64,000 nt of DNA from Blastomyces gilchristii SLH14081 (lineage: Eukaryota; Ascomycota; Eurotiomycetes; Onygenales; Ajellomycetaceae): NCBI RefSeq assembly GCF_000003855.2, contig NW_003101682.1, positions 2,686,407 through 2,750,406 of the forward strand. The letters run 5' to 3'. Below the pieces are notes generated by a model. The model saw nothing but the letters and a program-made list of their open reading frames with translations. It was not told where the DNA came from and did no database searches. Within the stretch, counting starts at the first letter, position 1. Every line of letters starts with the position of its first letter. Of this stretch, positions 11,593 to 24,399 are shown one piece after another. Made by a program: the position numbers and the translations under genes.

Positions 11593-11967
11593 TTCTCAGT
11601 GACTGAATAATTAATGCAGCTACTCAGTAGTATCTTGATGTGAGAAATCAACATATGCGAGTTTGAAACCCGCAGAAGATATATTAAATTCAGAACTCAA
11701 GCATGTCAGATTTCTAATAAATACAGAGATGTATAAATTACTTTAATAAATTACTCTATATTTCTAAGCTGAGAAGTTATTATCACATGTATTTAATTAT
11801 CACTTCTTTGTATTTTTCTATATTCTTATTATCTTAGTATGATCTCAACACTTGTATTTCCTTCTGTATAATTAACACTTAATCTGTATTTAATATCACA
11901 CAAGAACTTATTAAAAGCTTTACTTATATATAAGTATAATAAAAGAATAATAATAATAATAATAATA
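11593..11967 (+). mobile_element. tRNA-derived SINE copy 2
   Basis: This 375-bp plus-strand SINE has a B-box-like GAGTTTGAAACCCGC and ends in (AAT)n. The 13-bp target duplication AAGAGTAATTACT lies at 11580-11592 and 11968-11980 and is identical on both sides. Confidence 0.9.
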
Positions 11968-12087
11968 AAGAGTAATTACTCAGAACAACAGTGAAAAATA
12001 ATCATTTTAAAAAAATCAGAATAAAATTAAAACTGAAAGTTAAATTCAGTTTTATTTAATTTTTAATTTATTTCGTCATTATTTATA

Positions 12088-12588
12088 NNNNNNNNNNNNN
12101 NNNNNNNNNNNNNNNNNNNNNNNNNNNNNNNNNNNNNNNNNNNNNNNNNNNNNNNNNNNNNNNNNNNNNNNNNNNNNNNNNNNNNNNNNNNNNNNNNNNN
12201 NNNNNNNNNNNNNNNNNNNNNNNNNNNNNNNNNNNNNNNNNNNNNNNNNNNNNNNNNNNNNNNNNNNNNNNNNNNNNNNNNNNNNNNNNNNNNNNNNNNN
12301 NNNNNNNNNNNNNNNNNNNNNNNNNNNNNNNNNNNNNNNNNNNNNNNNNNNNNNNNNNNNNNNNNNNNNNNNNNNNNNNNNNNNNNNNNNNNNNNNNNNN
12401 NNNNNNNNNNNNNNNNNNNNNNNNNNNNNNNNNNNNNNNNNNNNNNNNNNNNNNNNNNNNNNNNNNNNNNNNNNNNNNNNNNNNNNNNNNNNNNNNNNNN
12501 NNNNNNNNNNNNNNNNNNNNNNNNNNNNNNNNNNNNNNNNNNNNNNNNNNNNNNNNNNNNNNNNNNNNNNNNNNNNNNNNNNNNNNNN
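12088..12588. other. Assembly gap (about 500 N)
   Basis: An unbroken run of N, probably a scaffold gap of set length. Any element spanning it is broken artificially, and distances across it are not reliable. Confidence 0.99.
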
Positions 12589-12663
12589 GATGAAAATTCA
12601 ATAGAGAGTATTATTAAATATCATTACTTTTCTAAACACAGATCATAATTAATATCATTTTAA

Positions 12664-12866
12664 TTAAAAAAAAATATAAAATACAAAAAAAAATAAAAAA
12701 ACAAAAAATAAAACAACAATAAGAAAAAATCACAATAAAAAAAAAAAAAGAGAAAGAAAAAAAGAAGAGAAAGAAAAAAAGAAGAGAAAGAAAAAAAGAG
12801 AAAGAAAAAGAAAGAAAAAAAAAATAAAAGAAAAAGAAAAAAATAAAAAATAAAAATAAAAAAAAT
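12664..12866. repeat. A-rich homopurine low-complexity tract
   Basis: About 200 bases of A with GAAA and GAGAAAG interruptions on +, with hardly any pyrimidine. On - it reads as a meaningless Phe-rich frame. It lies about 75 bases after the assembly gap, which may have caused the break. Confidence 0.9.
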
Positions 12867-13967
12867 CAAGATTACAGAGCTATAGTACTCTTAAAATACT
12901 TACTTCTCAGAGTCTTTATAATATTTATCATCAACTGTGTATTTCTCACAGTGAGAGTAATACAGTTATAATGAGTCATTATCTTAATATTATCTAATAA
13001 ATAATCAGTATATATCTGTATAAATGTGAATAATTAGAAAATATACACTTAAAAAGTGTGATCAGAGTGAACTCTGCTGCTACTTGAATAATATCAAGAA
13101 CAGAATACTGAAATCAATGATTTCTCTCATTAATTTCACAGACAAGACATGTGAAGATAATCTTGAGAAATATAAGATTTTCTGACTTCTGATAAAAACA
13201 GATCTTACAGAGAGACTCTATTTTCATCATATCAGAGACTGAGTGTTATTAAAAAGCATTACTTCAATATATATACACTTACTATGACAATTCACTCTCT
13301 GTACATGTGACTGAGAGTTGTAGCTTTTTCATACTGCATAGCTCTTTCTGAAATGCTGCTACTGGTTTGCAACTCATACAGTCTCTCAGTTCAGCACATA
13401 CTGTGTATATACAGCTCTGTGTGCTGAGGCCGTGTTGATCATTATGACCTGACATGATACTCACTTTTTACAGGCCATGTTTCATTTGATTGAAGAGGAG
13501 AAGAGAGAATGCAACTACTATTTTATTTAAGAAAGAATGAATAATTGAATCTATAGAAGATAATTTAATTTCTTCTGTATTTGAAATTTGATTAGTCTAT
13601 ACTCTTCAATTTGAGAATTTCTGAGAGTGTTTTAATAGTTTTCATACCAGCTTGAAATTAGTGATTGATTGAAGAAGAGAAAAGAGAGAAGAAAGAAATA
13701 AGAATAACTTATCTTTATAATATAAAAACAGAGAATTACTGCAATTATTTATTCTAGTAACAAAGATCTGTTTTCTGCATGTATCTCTGATATAGATTAT
13801 ATAATAACTGTATACAAAGAATATTAACAGTGTATGTATTGAATGAAGATGATATTACTATACAATACTGTAGCTGTTTCTGTACATCTCTGAAAGCTGT
13901 TAATATTTTCTTTAAGTCTCTTTATATTTAATAAGTTAGTAATATATTTCAATGCACTCTCTCTTTC

Positions 13968-14060
13968 ATTATTATTATTATTATTATTATCATTACTATC
14001 ATCACTATCATTATTATTATTATCATCATTATTATTACTATCATTACTATTATTATATTA
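13968..14060. repeat. (ATT/ATC)n trinucleotide tract
   Basis: About 90 bases of ATT repeats with ATC and ACT variants. Unlike the (AAT)n tails elsewhere, no SINE or LINE 3' end joins it. Confidence 0.85.
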
Positions 14061-14411
14061 TTTCTGACTGTCTCTTCTACCTTCACCTCTCTTCAACACT
14101 TACTGAAATCAATTATGTCATTTCTCTTCAAATATTCTGCAGTCCTGTGAACCACCAAGGCGCGTGAGTACTATCACAGATTGAAGAGAGAGAAGAAGAA
14201 GATATTCAAGTGAGAGAAGACAGATTGTAAGACATATTATAATACCTTAAAGAGACTCTGTAAGAAAGTAGAATAATAATAATTTTAAGTAATACTTCTG
14301 ATAGATTTAGACTGAACTAAGTATAGAAATAATGTGAATAACATCATCTGTGAGAGATTGAAGAAGAAGATAGTAAAGAGTCTTATATAATAGCAGTGAG
14401 ATCAGAAGAAG

Positions 14412-14598
14412 TATGATTCAAAGGTTGCTTGAGCCAGCGTACAATTACAGGCGTACGCCGGCTTCTTATATATCGTACGCTGAATTAATTAGCGGCCCCT
14501 ATGGCCCCTTTACACTTGTAAGCAAGTTCAGCAGCGGCCGCGTTATTATCTGACAGTCATACATTCTTCCAAACCACTGTACATTCTTCCGAACCACA
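14412..14598 (-). repeat. gypsy-1a LTR (left)
   Basis: A 187-bp LTR that keeps GC-rich words such as GCGGCCGC, in contrast with the mutated interior. It carries two tandem copies of a 20-bp unit around TTCTTCCGAACCA, as does the right LTR. Confidence 0.85.
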
Positions 14599-15268
14599 TC
14601 CTCCCTCACCAGATTCAGTCACACTCATATAATCATGACATCTGTTCTAGCTTCATGCAGATTAGCGCGCCACTAGTGTTCACAATCTTGTGATCTATCT
14701 CTGATTCAGCTAGTGTTCTGTGTACACTCTCATAAAGAAACTTTCACTATATTATATCACTTATTTACTAACTTTTCTCATTCTTTAATCATCTTCTTCA
14801 TCATTGTCATCATTGAATGCTACTATCTCATTCAAGATTTCTATTTCTTCTTCTATTCAACTCTTTTCATCTGTTCATCTATCACATTATACACATTTCT
14901 GATGATGACTCTCTGTTCTCATAATAAGTGTTATCATAGTACTTATATCAGGCAGTTTGTTAGCAGTAAGTATAATACATTGTGAAATGTGATCAGAACT
15001 TGTTTATCTTCTAATAATCATCAGAACATACTATCATGAATGACACATTTTCTTCATCTTCTTATATACTCTCAACTGTTTTCTTCTCAGTAAGTTTCTG
15101 ATTGTGTTTTCTGACATAATTTTATATAAACACAGATACTGATATGTTATTTTTATTTGTATAGAATTCTCATGTGTTGACAGATCTGTATTCACTGATA
15201 ATAGTGAACTCAATATTGAATTATTAATCAAGAACTTGAAGAACATGATAATAAAGAAATTATTCATA

Positions 15269-15454
15269 TTATGTATAACTAGATCTTCTGCATCTCTTTC
15301 TGCTCTCTCTGTTTCTTTCTCTACTGCTTCTTCTCAATCTTCTACATCTATCTCTGTGTCTGATTCTCCCGCTTCTACTACCTCTGTTTCTATGATTCTC
15401 ACTTCTGCTACTTCTGATTTTATTATCTCTGCTTTTGTTATCAGCTCTTCTCAT
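15269..15454 (-). CDS. Arg/Ser-rich ORF fragment downstream of integrase in gypsy-1a
   Basis: A 61-codon open stretch, very rich in Arg, Ser and Asp, lies about 2 kb beyond the integrase of gypsy-1a. A matching frame occurs in gypsy-1b at 37588-37833, and similar Arg/Glu-rich minus-strand reading continues near 16350-16450. It may be the remnant of an additional ORF. Composition alone does not give a function, and the bias could be partly mutational. Confidence 0.35.
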   Translation of the reverse strand: MRRADNKSRDNKIRSSRSENHRNRGSRSGRIRHRDRCRRLRRSSRERNRESRKRCRRSSYT

Positions 15455-17547
15455 TTCAAGAAGATATTGTATAGACTTAATGAATCACATTTCTCAGTAT
15501 ATACACTTTCACTCTTCTTACTGACTCTCAGAATAATTTATTATATAAAGACTGTATATAATATAACAATCTGAAGCTCAGTCACAGACACTGATTATTA
15601 TATTCATTTTAAATATTCATGATGAGATAATCATTTATTCATCTCAGAAAATCATTCTCTTCTTTAACAGTGTTAAGATTGTAAGTCTTTCTCTTTTCAT
15701 CTTTTCTTTCTGACACTGATTTTTCTATTCTTAGAGAAAATCATTATGAGTTTTACTGTGTATGAAGTCATGATATTCACAGATATCAAGAAGCTTTTCA
15801 TAACTGTAAAGTTCAATATTATAAGAATATTCACTCTGATGAATTTCTTCAGAATAATAGATCTGTATCAGTCTATTCTCTGATATCTGTCATCTGACTT
15901 TATAATGCAGATGAAAGATATCTGTGTTTTCAGAAATGAGAATGTAAATATTATACTCTTTTACACCTGCAGATGTGAGACTTGTACATCTTGTCTGAGA
16001 TGTCATTGTGAGAATGAGCTGTTCACACACTGTGTTCTGCTTCCTGTATTTCTCTGTGTCTCTCTCTCTCTTTCTGAGAAGTCTTGTGTGTGTTGTAATT
16101 ACACATACAATTCTAAGATCAGTGAGTGTTCATTCAGTAATTATTATCTCTGCTTTTACAGTTTCATATACTAATAATGATTCTTAGTTACTCTGATATC
16201 AGAGGTCATTCTAATTGAAGATAATAATATCACTGAGACTACTCTCTCTCACTCTCAAGCTTCTCTCATCACTTTCTCTTCCTTCTCTGCAGGGAAGGTT
16301 GTGCACACACTGAATTATAAGTATTCAGTCTCAGATGACTCTTACTATCATTCATTTAATTCTGTATCTTCTTCTTCTTCTGTTTCTTTCATCTCTGTTC
16401 TCTCTGCTCTGGCTTCTGATTCTGCAGGTTTCATGCTCTTCTTCAATTTCTCTACATGTACACATACGCATTTCTATATTGACATTTCAGTCAATCTTGT
16501 GATAAATGACATTAATGTTATATACAGAGCAGTAGAGAAATCAGAGACATGCACAGTGTTATTATAAGAGCAACTTGCAGCTCTTGAATTCCTTGCAGAT
16601 CTTGAGTTTTGAGATTTCCTTTTTTTTTTTTTTGATGTTTTTCAGGTGATGTGATGTTGGAAATAGATTAAACATGTGATGTATGAAAATGAATGAAATG
16701 TGTATGATAATATTTGTCTTTTGCAGCTGACTCTTACAGTTGATAATCAATTCATTATTTCTTTTCTTACACTTTTCCTTTATCTGCTAGTCACTACTCT
16801 TATGCAACCTCTATATGATACAGCATTCAGTGACTAGGTTCAGCTGCTTTCATCTTTTGTGATTCTGTCTCATGTATTATACTGTCTCTCTTCACCTGCT
16901 CAGATCACTACAGTGAACAGCTCATTGAAACTAATCTCACCTGATCTCTGAGTGTCCTCAGAGATTGAGATGACTTGATCTCACATGTTCACAGATGTTT
17001 CAGATAGTTCATCCTCTATGATCTCTGTGATTGAACTGATGTAAACAGTTAAATTCAACTCTGAATTTCTTTTTCTTCTGCAACCTAACTTATGTACAAG
17101 TCTGTTACTTTGAGACTGCTCTTTGCCATGTTATGTCTGCTGTCTGCAGTGCATTATTATATGACTGACTACAGTCTCATCACTTATTGAAGTGTGATGT
17201 TTATCTGATTTCTTCATTTCTTCTCATTCTCTTCTTATAATTGTGAAAAGATTGAAATAAGTAAGATCATCTGATTCATAAGCATCTATGATTTCTCTTA
17301 CTTTGCAAGACTTTTCAATTATAAGTCTCTTCTTTTTCAATACTGACAATAGTGCTGTGAATAATCATAATTCACTCAGGTCTTGTATCTTTGCTTTCAC
17401 AAGTTATGAATTATTTATTAAGTTGTATAAGATCTGTCTCTCTGATTCTTTCAATGTGTACATTCTCAGAGAATGTGATTTAAGTATTTTATATGGCTCA
17501 AATTATCTAGATTGAAACTTCTCAGAACTCTCATTATGTACAAGAAC

Positions 17548-18591
17548 TCATGTTCTCATCTTGAGACTCAATTTCTTAACTAGTGAGTCTTGTATTCTTT
17601 TCAATTGAATTGCTTGATTCAGAAGTATCTTGTTAGCTTTTACATATGTGTAGCTGATCTCTTTCAATCTTGATTCTGTGTCTGTGACTGTTGTTCTCTT
17701 TCTCATCTTTTTCAAAGCATTCTCCGGGATGCACAGATGCAATTCATACAACAGGTAGAATGATGAACACTTGAAGGCTGCATGCTGTTGAATTCACATG
17801 GTCAATAGCACCTGTCTGAGATATTTATCTCATAGTCTTGTAGACTTGCTCACTAGATATTTTGTCAGCATGTTGTTCAAGATTTCATTCAAGTGTTTCA
17901 TCTTTCTGTTCATCCGCGGATGATATAGCATTGTTCTATAATGTCTTATCTGTAACTGGTCTATGAAATGCCTCACTGCTTCTTCTATGAGGTTTGCACT
18001 GTTATTAGTTAGAATCTCATGTGACATTTCATAGTTAACATAGATCTCATTATGTAGAAACTTCATCATCACCTTCTCTGTCATCTCTGGAACTGCTTTT
18101 GCAACTGACCAGCCAGTAGTGTAATCAACAGCAGTGATTATTCATTGATTTTCATTTAATATTTATAGTAATATATCTATAAGATTCATTCTTTATTATT
18201 TAAATGATTGTATTATACACTTCATCTGATGTTGTACTTTCTTATATTCTAATCCTTTCTTAGATCCTTTCATAACCTGACAATTCAGGCACTTATGAGT
18301 GTACATCTGAATGTTCTTGGTCATGCTTGATCAGTATACTCTTGATTTGAGTATGCTCATGAGTTCAGGACTTTCTAAGTGACTGAATTCCTTGTGCATG
18401 TGAGTCATCAAGTCATGTCTAAATGAAGATTCTAGATAGAGAGCTTTTATATATTCTAGATCATGATAAAGCATAACATTGTTTTTCAATTTTCTCAGCT
18501 TGAAGTTTGAAAGCATCTCTTCTACTACTTTCATGAGATACTTATTATCTGACATCTTGTCATTCTTCAAGTAAGAGATCATGATATTCAC
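17548..18591 (-). pseudogene. Integrase remnant of gypsy-1a
   Basis: On -, 18591-18331 shows the H2C2-type zinc-binding region (HMHKEFSH and following). The stretch 18084-17830 shows the catalytic-core end, with LTNNSANL in place of the usual SDNGxNF and MLYHPRMN near the third acidic residue. 17751-17548 continues as a C-terminal region. Stops split the frame and the catalytic Asp of the SDNG-like box reads as Asn, so it cannot be functional. Confidence 0.75.
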
Positions 18592-18649
18592 TTATTCTGA
18601 TTTCTTGTATCTTCTCAGCACATTTAATATGAATGTCTCTTATGCCTGG

Positions 18650-20010
18650 TTTGCAGAACTCTCACTCATGAAATCAGGTCTGTGACTAATTGTATCAGAT
18701 ATCACAGCATCTGATCTCTTTCAGTATTTAATATGAAGATTATATGCTTAGAACTCTGAGATTCAATATACTAAGTGTTTAGAAGATTTTGTTATTAATT
18801 ATAAATAGATAAGACTTTTATAATCTGTGATCATCATTGTTGTATGCCTGTTATTAATATATCTATCTCATAACACCAGTGTGTGCTTGATTACTAGTAA
18901 TTTCTTTTCATACACTGAGTAATTGAGCTCAGCATCTGATAGTTTTCTATCATTGTATGTCACTGAGTGCAGCTTGCTGTTCTTACTCATCTGTAGAAGA
19001 GCATCTTCAATAGCTCATTCAGATACATCTATCTTGATATAGAAAGGTTTATCACAATCTGATTAAATAAGCACTGAGAATATTATTATATGTTCTCTCA
19101 GTGTGAGAAAAGCCTCTTCACACACAGTATTTCAGATGATTGAATAAAACTTCTTCTTTCACAGATTTGCATTCATTTCTCTTAAGAGATCTGAGAGTGA
19201 TGCAGATATTTATACAAAATCCTTGATAAATCTGTGATAATATGAGACTAATCTAAGAAACTGCTGTACATAGTGTACATTTCTCAGCTATGATTAATTT
19301 ACTATAACATTCAATTTCTCTGAGATAAAGTATATACAGTCATCACTTACTACATGTTCTATGAACTTCAACTCTTTCATTTCAAACACACACTTAATTA
19401 ATTTGATGTAGAGCTTATGCTCTGCCAGAGTTGTAAGCACTTTATCAAGATACTTCAGATATTCATTGTATGAGTTTGAAAAGACTAGAATGTCATTGAG
19501 ATATATAAGATATGAGATTTCATTCTGTTTATAAAGAATTGTATTCATCATTATTTAAAAGATGACAGATGCATTTATCAGACTGAATGACATTATCAGA
19601 AATTTGAACTTCTCTTATTATATATTAAATGCAGTTCATGAAACTGACAGTTCATCTACACAGATCTGTCAGTATTCTGAGAGAAGATTGATTTTTGATA
19701 GATATCAGGTGTTTCTGACTGTATTCAACTGTTATTGAATTCATGACAGTGAATATTTATTCTTGATTATAAGCTTATTAAGTGCTCAATAATCAATACA
19801 TATTCATCACTCTTTATCTGTCTTTTTCATGAATAGAACTGAAAAGTCTCACACATCTGATAAGAGTTGTATGAGATCATGTTCTAGAAGGTCAGTGATC
19901 TGATGCTTCTGTTCTTTGAGATGCATTTGTGACAGAGAGTACATATTCTGATTGACTGATTTTGCATCCCTTATGTCAATCTCATGTACAAATCCTTGTT
20001 CTGGCAGCAA
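18650..20010 (-). pseudogene. Reverse transcriptase/RNase H remnant of gypsy-1a
   Basis: 19551-19294 keeps 85 open codons with YLNDILVFSNS, the RT active-site region, where the first Asp of the YLDD-like box has become Asn. Downstream on - are LVSYYHRFIKDF-like and ITDYKSLIYL-like blocks, the usual RT connection and RNase H of Ty3/gypsy. Many TGA and TAG stops fall at former Trp and other codons. Confidence 0.8.
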
Positions 20011-22477
20011 TTCTGATGAAAGATTTGTTTAAAAGATCTTTTCATACTTCTTCAGAAGCTTCTTTATACACTTGTTCTTCTATATATTCTTTATCTTGAT
20101 TTTCTTCACTTCTGAGTCTTATATGATATACAGAATGCTTTCAGATGAGATCTTGTAAATTGTTCTCTTTACTTGTTAATACATAAGCAGATTTAACTCT
20201 TCTATATCAGAGATATGAAATGTCCTTCTCATATCAGTTAATAGAATTGTATGAATCATTTTCTTTCTATCAGTCAACTGCATATAACATGTATATCATT
20301 GAATCTGTGAATTGAATCTTTGAAATCAATTAAGTCTGAGAATAAGATTGTATTTCATGTTCTACAGCTCTCACACTTAAATATAGCAAGATCATTCTTC
20401 AAAGTGCAAGAGAACTCTTACTCTTGCAGATGATATCAAATATTAGTTATCAGATAATCTTATATATCAGAGATTCTTTACTTAGCAGACCTCTTTCAAT
20501 CTTCAGATTATATAATCATCAATATATTGTGTAGAAGCTTCTATATCTGCTAACACTTTTACAGTCATCTCTCAATTCTTACTCAAATGTCTCTTATACA
20601 TTAACATTTCAGGTCTCAAGGCATTGAGATGAGTGTTCACTTCATCATTCTCACTCACATCTTATTCAGAAGTCTGCTTCTTCTTTGTATTCACAGAATT
20701 CAGAAAATCATCTAACACAGACATCTTTTTCACTTTAAAGACTTTTCATAGAATATCAGTGAGTGTCTCTGAGCTCACTAATTCTGCTAGTTTTTTAACT
20801 TCCTTGCTTCTCTTGACTATGTATGCTGAGTACAATCTTTTATATCATGATTTTAACATTTATAGTTAAAGCAAGCTTGATACTCATAATATTAAGATTT
20901 TCACTCAGAGAATTTCTTTTTCAGAGAATTCAGTGCTTTAGTGATATTATTCAGATCTAGATTCATTATATCTGAGTATATAACTTATGTTATAAAAGTC
21001 TGATTATCTGTTCTTCACTGAGACATACTTGATTACAGTATTTTTTATTATAATTGACTCACTTGTTCCTGTATAATAAGAATATTATATGCTTTCTTCA
21101 CTGTGTCTGACTGTGAGGTTAAGCATTTTCATTCTGCTCTTAACTCAGATGTAAGATCATGAATGAAGATCTGTAAATAAAAAGATATTAAAAGCTCTTC
21201 ATTCAATACAAGATAGTGTAAGCTGAAGTGTATAAAGTATGATATAAGATCACTCACTTGTCTACACTCAGTGAAGTGTTTATAATACTTATCTCATATA
21301 TTCACTTTCTCAAAGTTATACAAGATTCATTTGAAAAACTCATTTCATGTTTATGAGAATGAATATCACTCTGAGTCTGTGAGATTCATCTTTTCATCAG
21401 TCATTCATAATGACTTTGCTTTTTCATGTAGAAATGTGATAGATCTTAAGACTTGTTAAAATTTCATTAACTATCTATCTGTGAGTTCATGTTTAATCTG
21501 ATAATATAATTACATCTGACTTAGCCAGCTGATTGCAGCATTATTTTTTCAGTTATTATTAAAGCTTAGTGACTCTGACAGATCTCTCAGCTTAATATAT
21601 TTCATACTCAGATTCTTATTCTGCACAGTGATCTCTGAGAATGTGTATACTTCTGAAGAGATTGTGAATAATTGTAATGAGATCTTCAGATTCAGTGTAG
21701 TTATCTATCTGTGTAAATGTTCAATCTCTCACTACAGATCTAAGATCTAGTTTTCTCTATTCTTATTAATGATGGTGATTGTGTTGATAAAGCTCTTCAT
21801 AGTAAATGCTTAATCTGCAGTGAATGTTAATTATTATTTGACTTCTGTCTCAGCCTGCCACTGTGTATGCAAGGCCTCAATCTTGTTTAGAATTCTTGTA
21901 TATATACAGAGCATCAATTCTGGTTCAGCAGTCTCAGCTGCTTTTCTTACTGCTTTGAGTAAACTCTCTGAGAGGTTCTGTATATTTTTCAGTTCAGATA
22001 GCAGAGAAGAGTGTTGTTTATATTAACTAGAAAAGGTATTTATTTTAGTAATTTCTTATTAATTGTACAATGTCTATTATTATATCACTGTATTATTATG
22101 TCACTATATCATTATATCACTATATTATTATATGATTTTTATTATCATCATATAACTTCAGTGATGATCACTTCCTTCTTTTATTCTTCTTTTGAGTAGA
22201 GAGTGAACTTCTTTGAATCTAGTTCATCACTCTCATCTTCTTTCTTATACCTCATCTGTTTGCATCTCATATGTGGCATTCACCTGGATATGGAGTTTTC
22301 CCTTAACAAGTGAAGCAGTATCAATTGAATACTCTTCTGCTCATCACTCTTTATATACTATCTTTTGAGATGTTCTAGAACCACACTGGCATGATAACTA
22401 TGAATCACTTTGTAGATGAAATTATCACACTCTGAAGAAGCCTGCACTTCTCACTGATTTTTAGACATGCTATCAGA

Positions 22478-22664
22478 TGTGATTCAAAGGTTGCTTGAGC
22501 CAGTGTATAATTACAGATGTACACTGGCTTCTTATATATTGTACACTAAATTAATTAGCGGCCGCTATGGCCCCTTTACACTCGTAAGCAAGTTTGGAAG
22601 CGGCCGCGTTATTATCCGACGGTCGTACGTTCTTCCGAACCACCGTACGTTCTTCCGAACCACA
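22478..22664 (-). repeat. gypsy-1a LTR (right)
   Basis: 187 bp, the same length as the left LTR. It keeps two GCGGCCGC words and the duplicated CGTACGTTCTTCCGAAC unit, and is less mutated than the left copy. In element orientation this is the 5' LTR. Confidence 0.85.
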
Positions 22665-24399
22665 GAAGTTCTGAGAATAATTTAAGATTAAAATGAAAAG
22701 AGAGAGAGAGAAGAAGAGTATTACTGTATATAAGTAGCAGTAGAAGAAGATTAAGAAGATATTAAAGTAAGAGATAAAGAAGTTAAAACTGATAAGTTTT
22801 TTATTTATTGAGAGATAATAATTTTTAATAATACTTCTGTTCTCTAATTGATTAGCAGAAGCTGACAGAGAAGAAGAGAATTAAGACTATATTTAGGTCT
22901 TAAATATACTTCATGATTCAGAACATTGAGAAGACAGCTCTGCTCTCTGAGTATATTAATCTGCTTACTGCTGAGATGAAACCTGAGACAGCAGATCAGA
23001 AAATGTGAGATTTTGAGATACAGATTGATCTGGCTGAGAGAGAGTAGTAAGAATCCTTCTCTAAAAAGAAAGTAAAGAGAGATTTTAAGATAATTATTAT
23101 CTTGAATAAGAAGAAGAAGAAGAAGAAGAAGAATAAGAAGTGAATTATAAAGAATAATAAGAAGAATGAGAAAGAGAAGAAAGATAATGAGTAGAAAAAG
23201 TTTTTTTCTTTTTATATTAGTTAGTTATAAGTTTATAATTATTAATAATTGAAATTAATTTTAAGTTTTTAAAAATTATTGTACAAGTTGTAATCAAGTC
23301 AGGAATAATATATATATATATATATATTTAACTATCATGATTCATAAATCACTATAATATATAAGTATCAACATTTTTTCAACATTGATATTCATAATAT
23401 TAATATATTTTTAATAATATTATCTAATAATACAATTTGATAATACTCTCTTTCATAATATTAATATATTTCAAGAAATATGACAGAGATTAATCAAGAT
23501 TATTTATTTACTTTTATATATTGATAATATTCAATCTGAGTTAGTACTAAAATTATAACTAAGTTAAGAAATAAGATTATTTTCTATTATATTAATTCTT
23601 CTTACACACATCAGTAATCAGTTATTGAAAATAAATTATCATCTTTCTTAAATTATTATCATATCTTCTGAATTCACTTCTTTCACTTCTTTTACTTCTA
23701 TTGAAGATTCATAAACTCTTTAAGAAATCACTGTGAATTACAAAGTCTATGTTGTTTACAATTCAACACAGAATGCTCTCTTTCAATTATAATAGATAAC
23801 TACTTCATTCTTCATATCTGATTTCAGATCATGAAATTTATAAAAAACTCAACATAAATACTGAGATAAACTATGAAATAATTATCAACAGATTGTATTG
23901 TAAATTACTGAAGAGTTATCTCTCTATTACAATCACTGTAACTTCATTCAAAAACATTTATCATGAACTGATCATAACTTTGAAGAAATTTCTCAACATC
24001 TGAAGTTATCAGAATACAGATAATAAAAGAAAAATAATTAGAAAATTACTACTGAGCTGATAAGTTACTCTATCAGATAATGATTTTTAATAATACTAAC
24101 TTTCTAATTTGAAGAAAATTATGTAAAAATAATTATATATCAGTACTCTGATTTCATAACTCTTATCTGATAACTTCTGTGAATAATTACTTTATATATA
24201 TATATCTCTGAATCTTTCTCTTCAATCAATTGAAAACCCTGAATTCTGAACACTTCTTCAAATACTTAATTCAAATCTTCATATTTCACATCAATTCTGT
24301 CTTCAGTTCAATCTTGAGATATACTACAAAGTCAATATACAATATCTAGAATCAGAGTTGAAGAATTATTGAAGAGTGTCTCTCACAGTGAATACATGA
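22665..24399. other. AT-rich decayed DNA right of gypsy-1a
   Basis: From 22665 to about 23200 a purine-rich stretch reads on + as Lys/Glu-rich pieces, probably the continuation of the element that gypsy-1a entered. A (TA)n run lies at 23311-23328. From about 23500 on it may include the N-terminal part of the hAT transposase remnant, but I could not find the left terminal repeat. Confidence 0.45.

Larger units (their letters stand above)
12589..14411. other. AT-rich decayed DNA with low-complexity tracts
   Basis: Contains an A-rich homopurine tract (12664-12866) and an (ATT/ATC)n tract (13968-14060). Between them a 60-codon minus frame (13282-13464) shows no family I can name. The DNA just left of gypsy-1a probably continues at 22665, since the retrotransposon inserted into it. 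I cannot identify that older host sequence. Confidence 0.5.
14412..22664 (-). mobile_element. Ty3/gypsy LTR retrotransposon, gypsy-1a (decayed, full length)
   Basis: LTRs of exactly 187 bp lie at 14412-14598 and 22478-22664, with ends TGTG..CACA (the left copy has one transition). GAAG flanks both sides. Minus-strand order is a gag-like region (about 22400-20500), RT, RNase H and integrase (about 20000-17550), then about 3 kb of extra sequence before the 3' LTR. Numerous stops and lost catalytic residues show that it is dead. An 8.25 kb length suits a gypsy element carrying an extra downstream region. Confidence 0.85.

Noticed and set aside
12083..12601. 172-codon frame across the assembly gap
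   Set aside because: It consists almost only of N and is an artefact.
12660..12869. Phe-rich frame on -
   Set aside because: It is produced by the A-rich homopurine tract.
13952..14167. Tyr/His-rich frame on +
   Set aside because: It is produced by the ATT/ATC trinucleotide tract.
16301..16567. 88-codon Ser-rich frame on +
   Set aside because: It lies within gypsy-1a, whose coding strand is minus, and mirrors the Arg/Glu-rich minus reading.
22467..22685. 72-codon frame over the gypsy-1a LTR
   Set aside because: It coincides with LTR sequence and has no coding features; similar LTR frames occur at 29654 and 41334.
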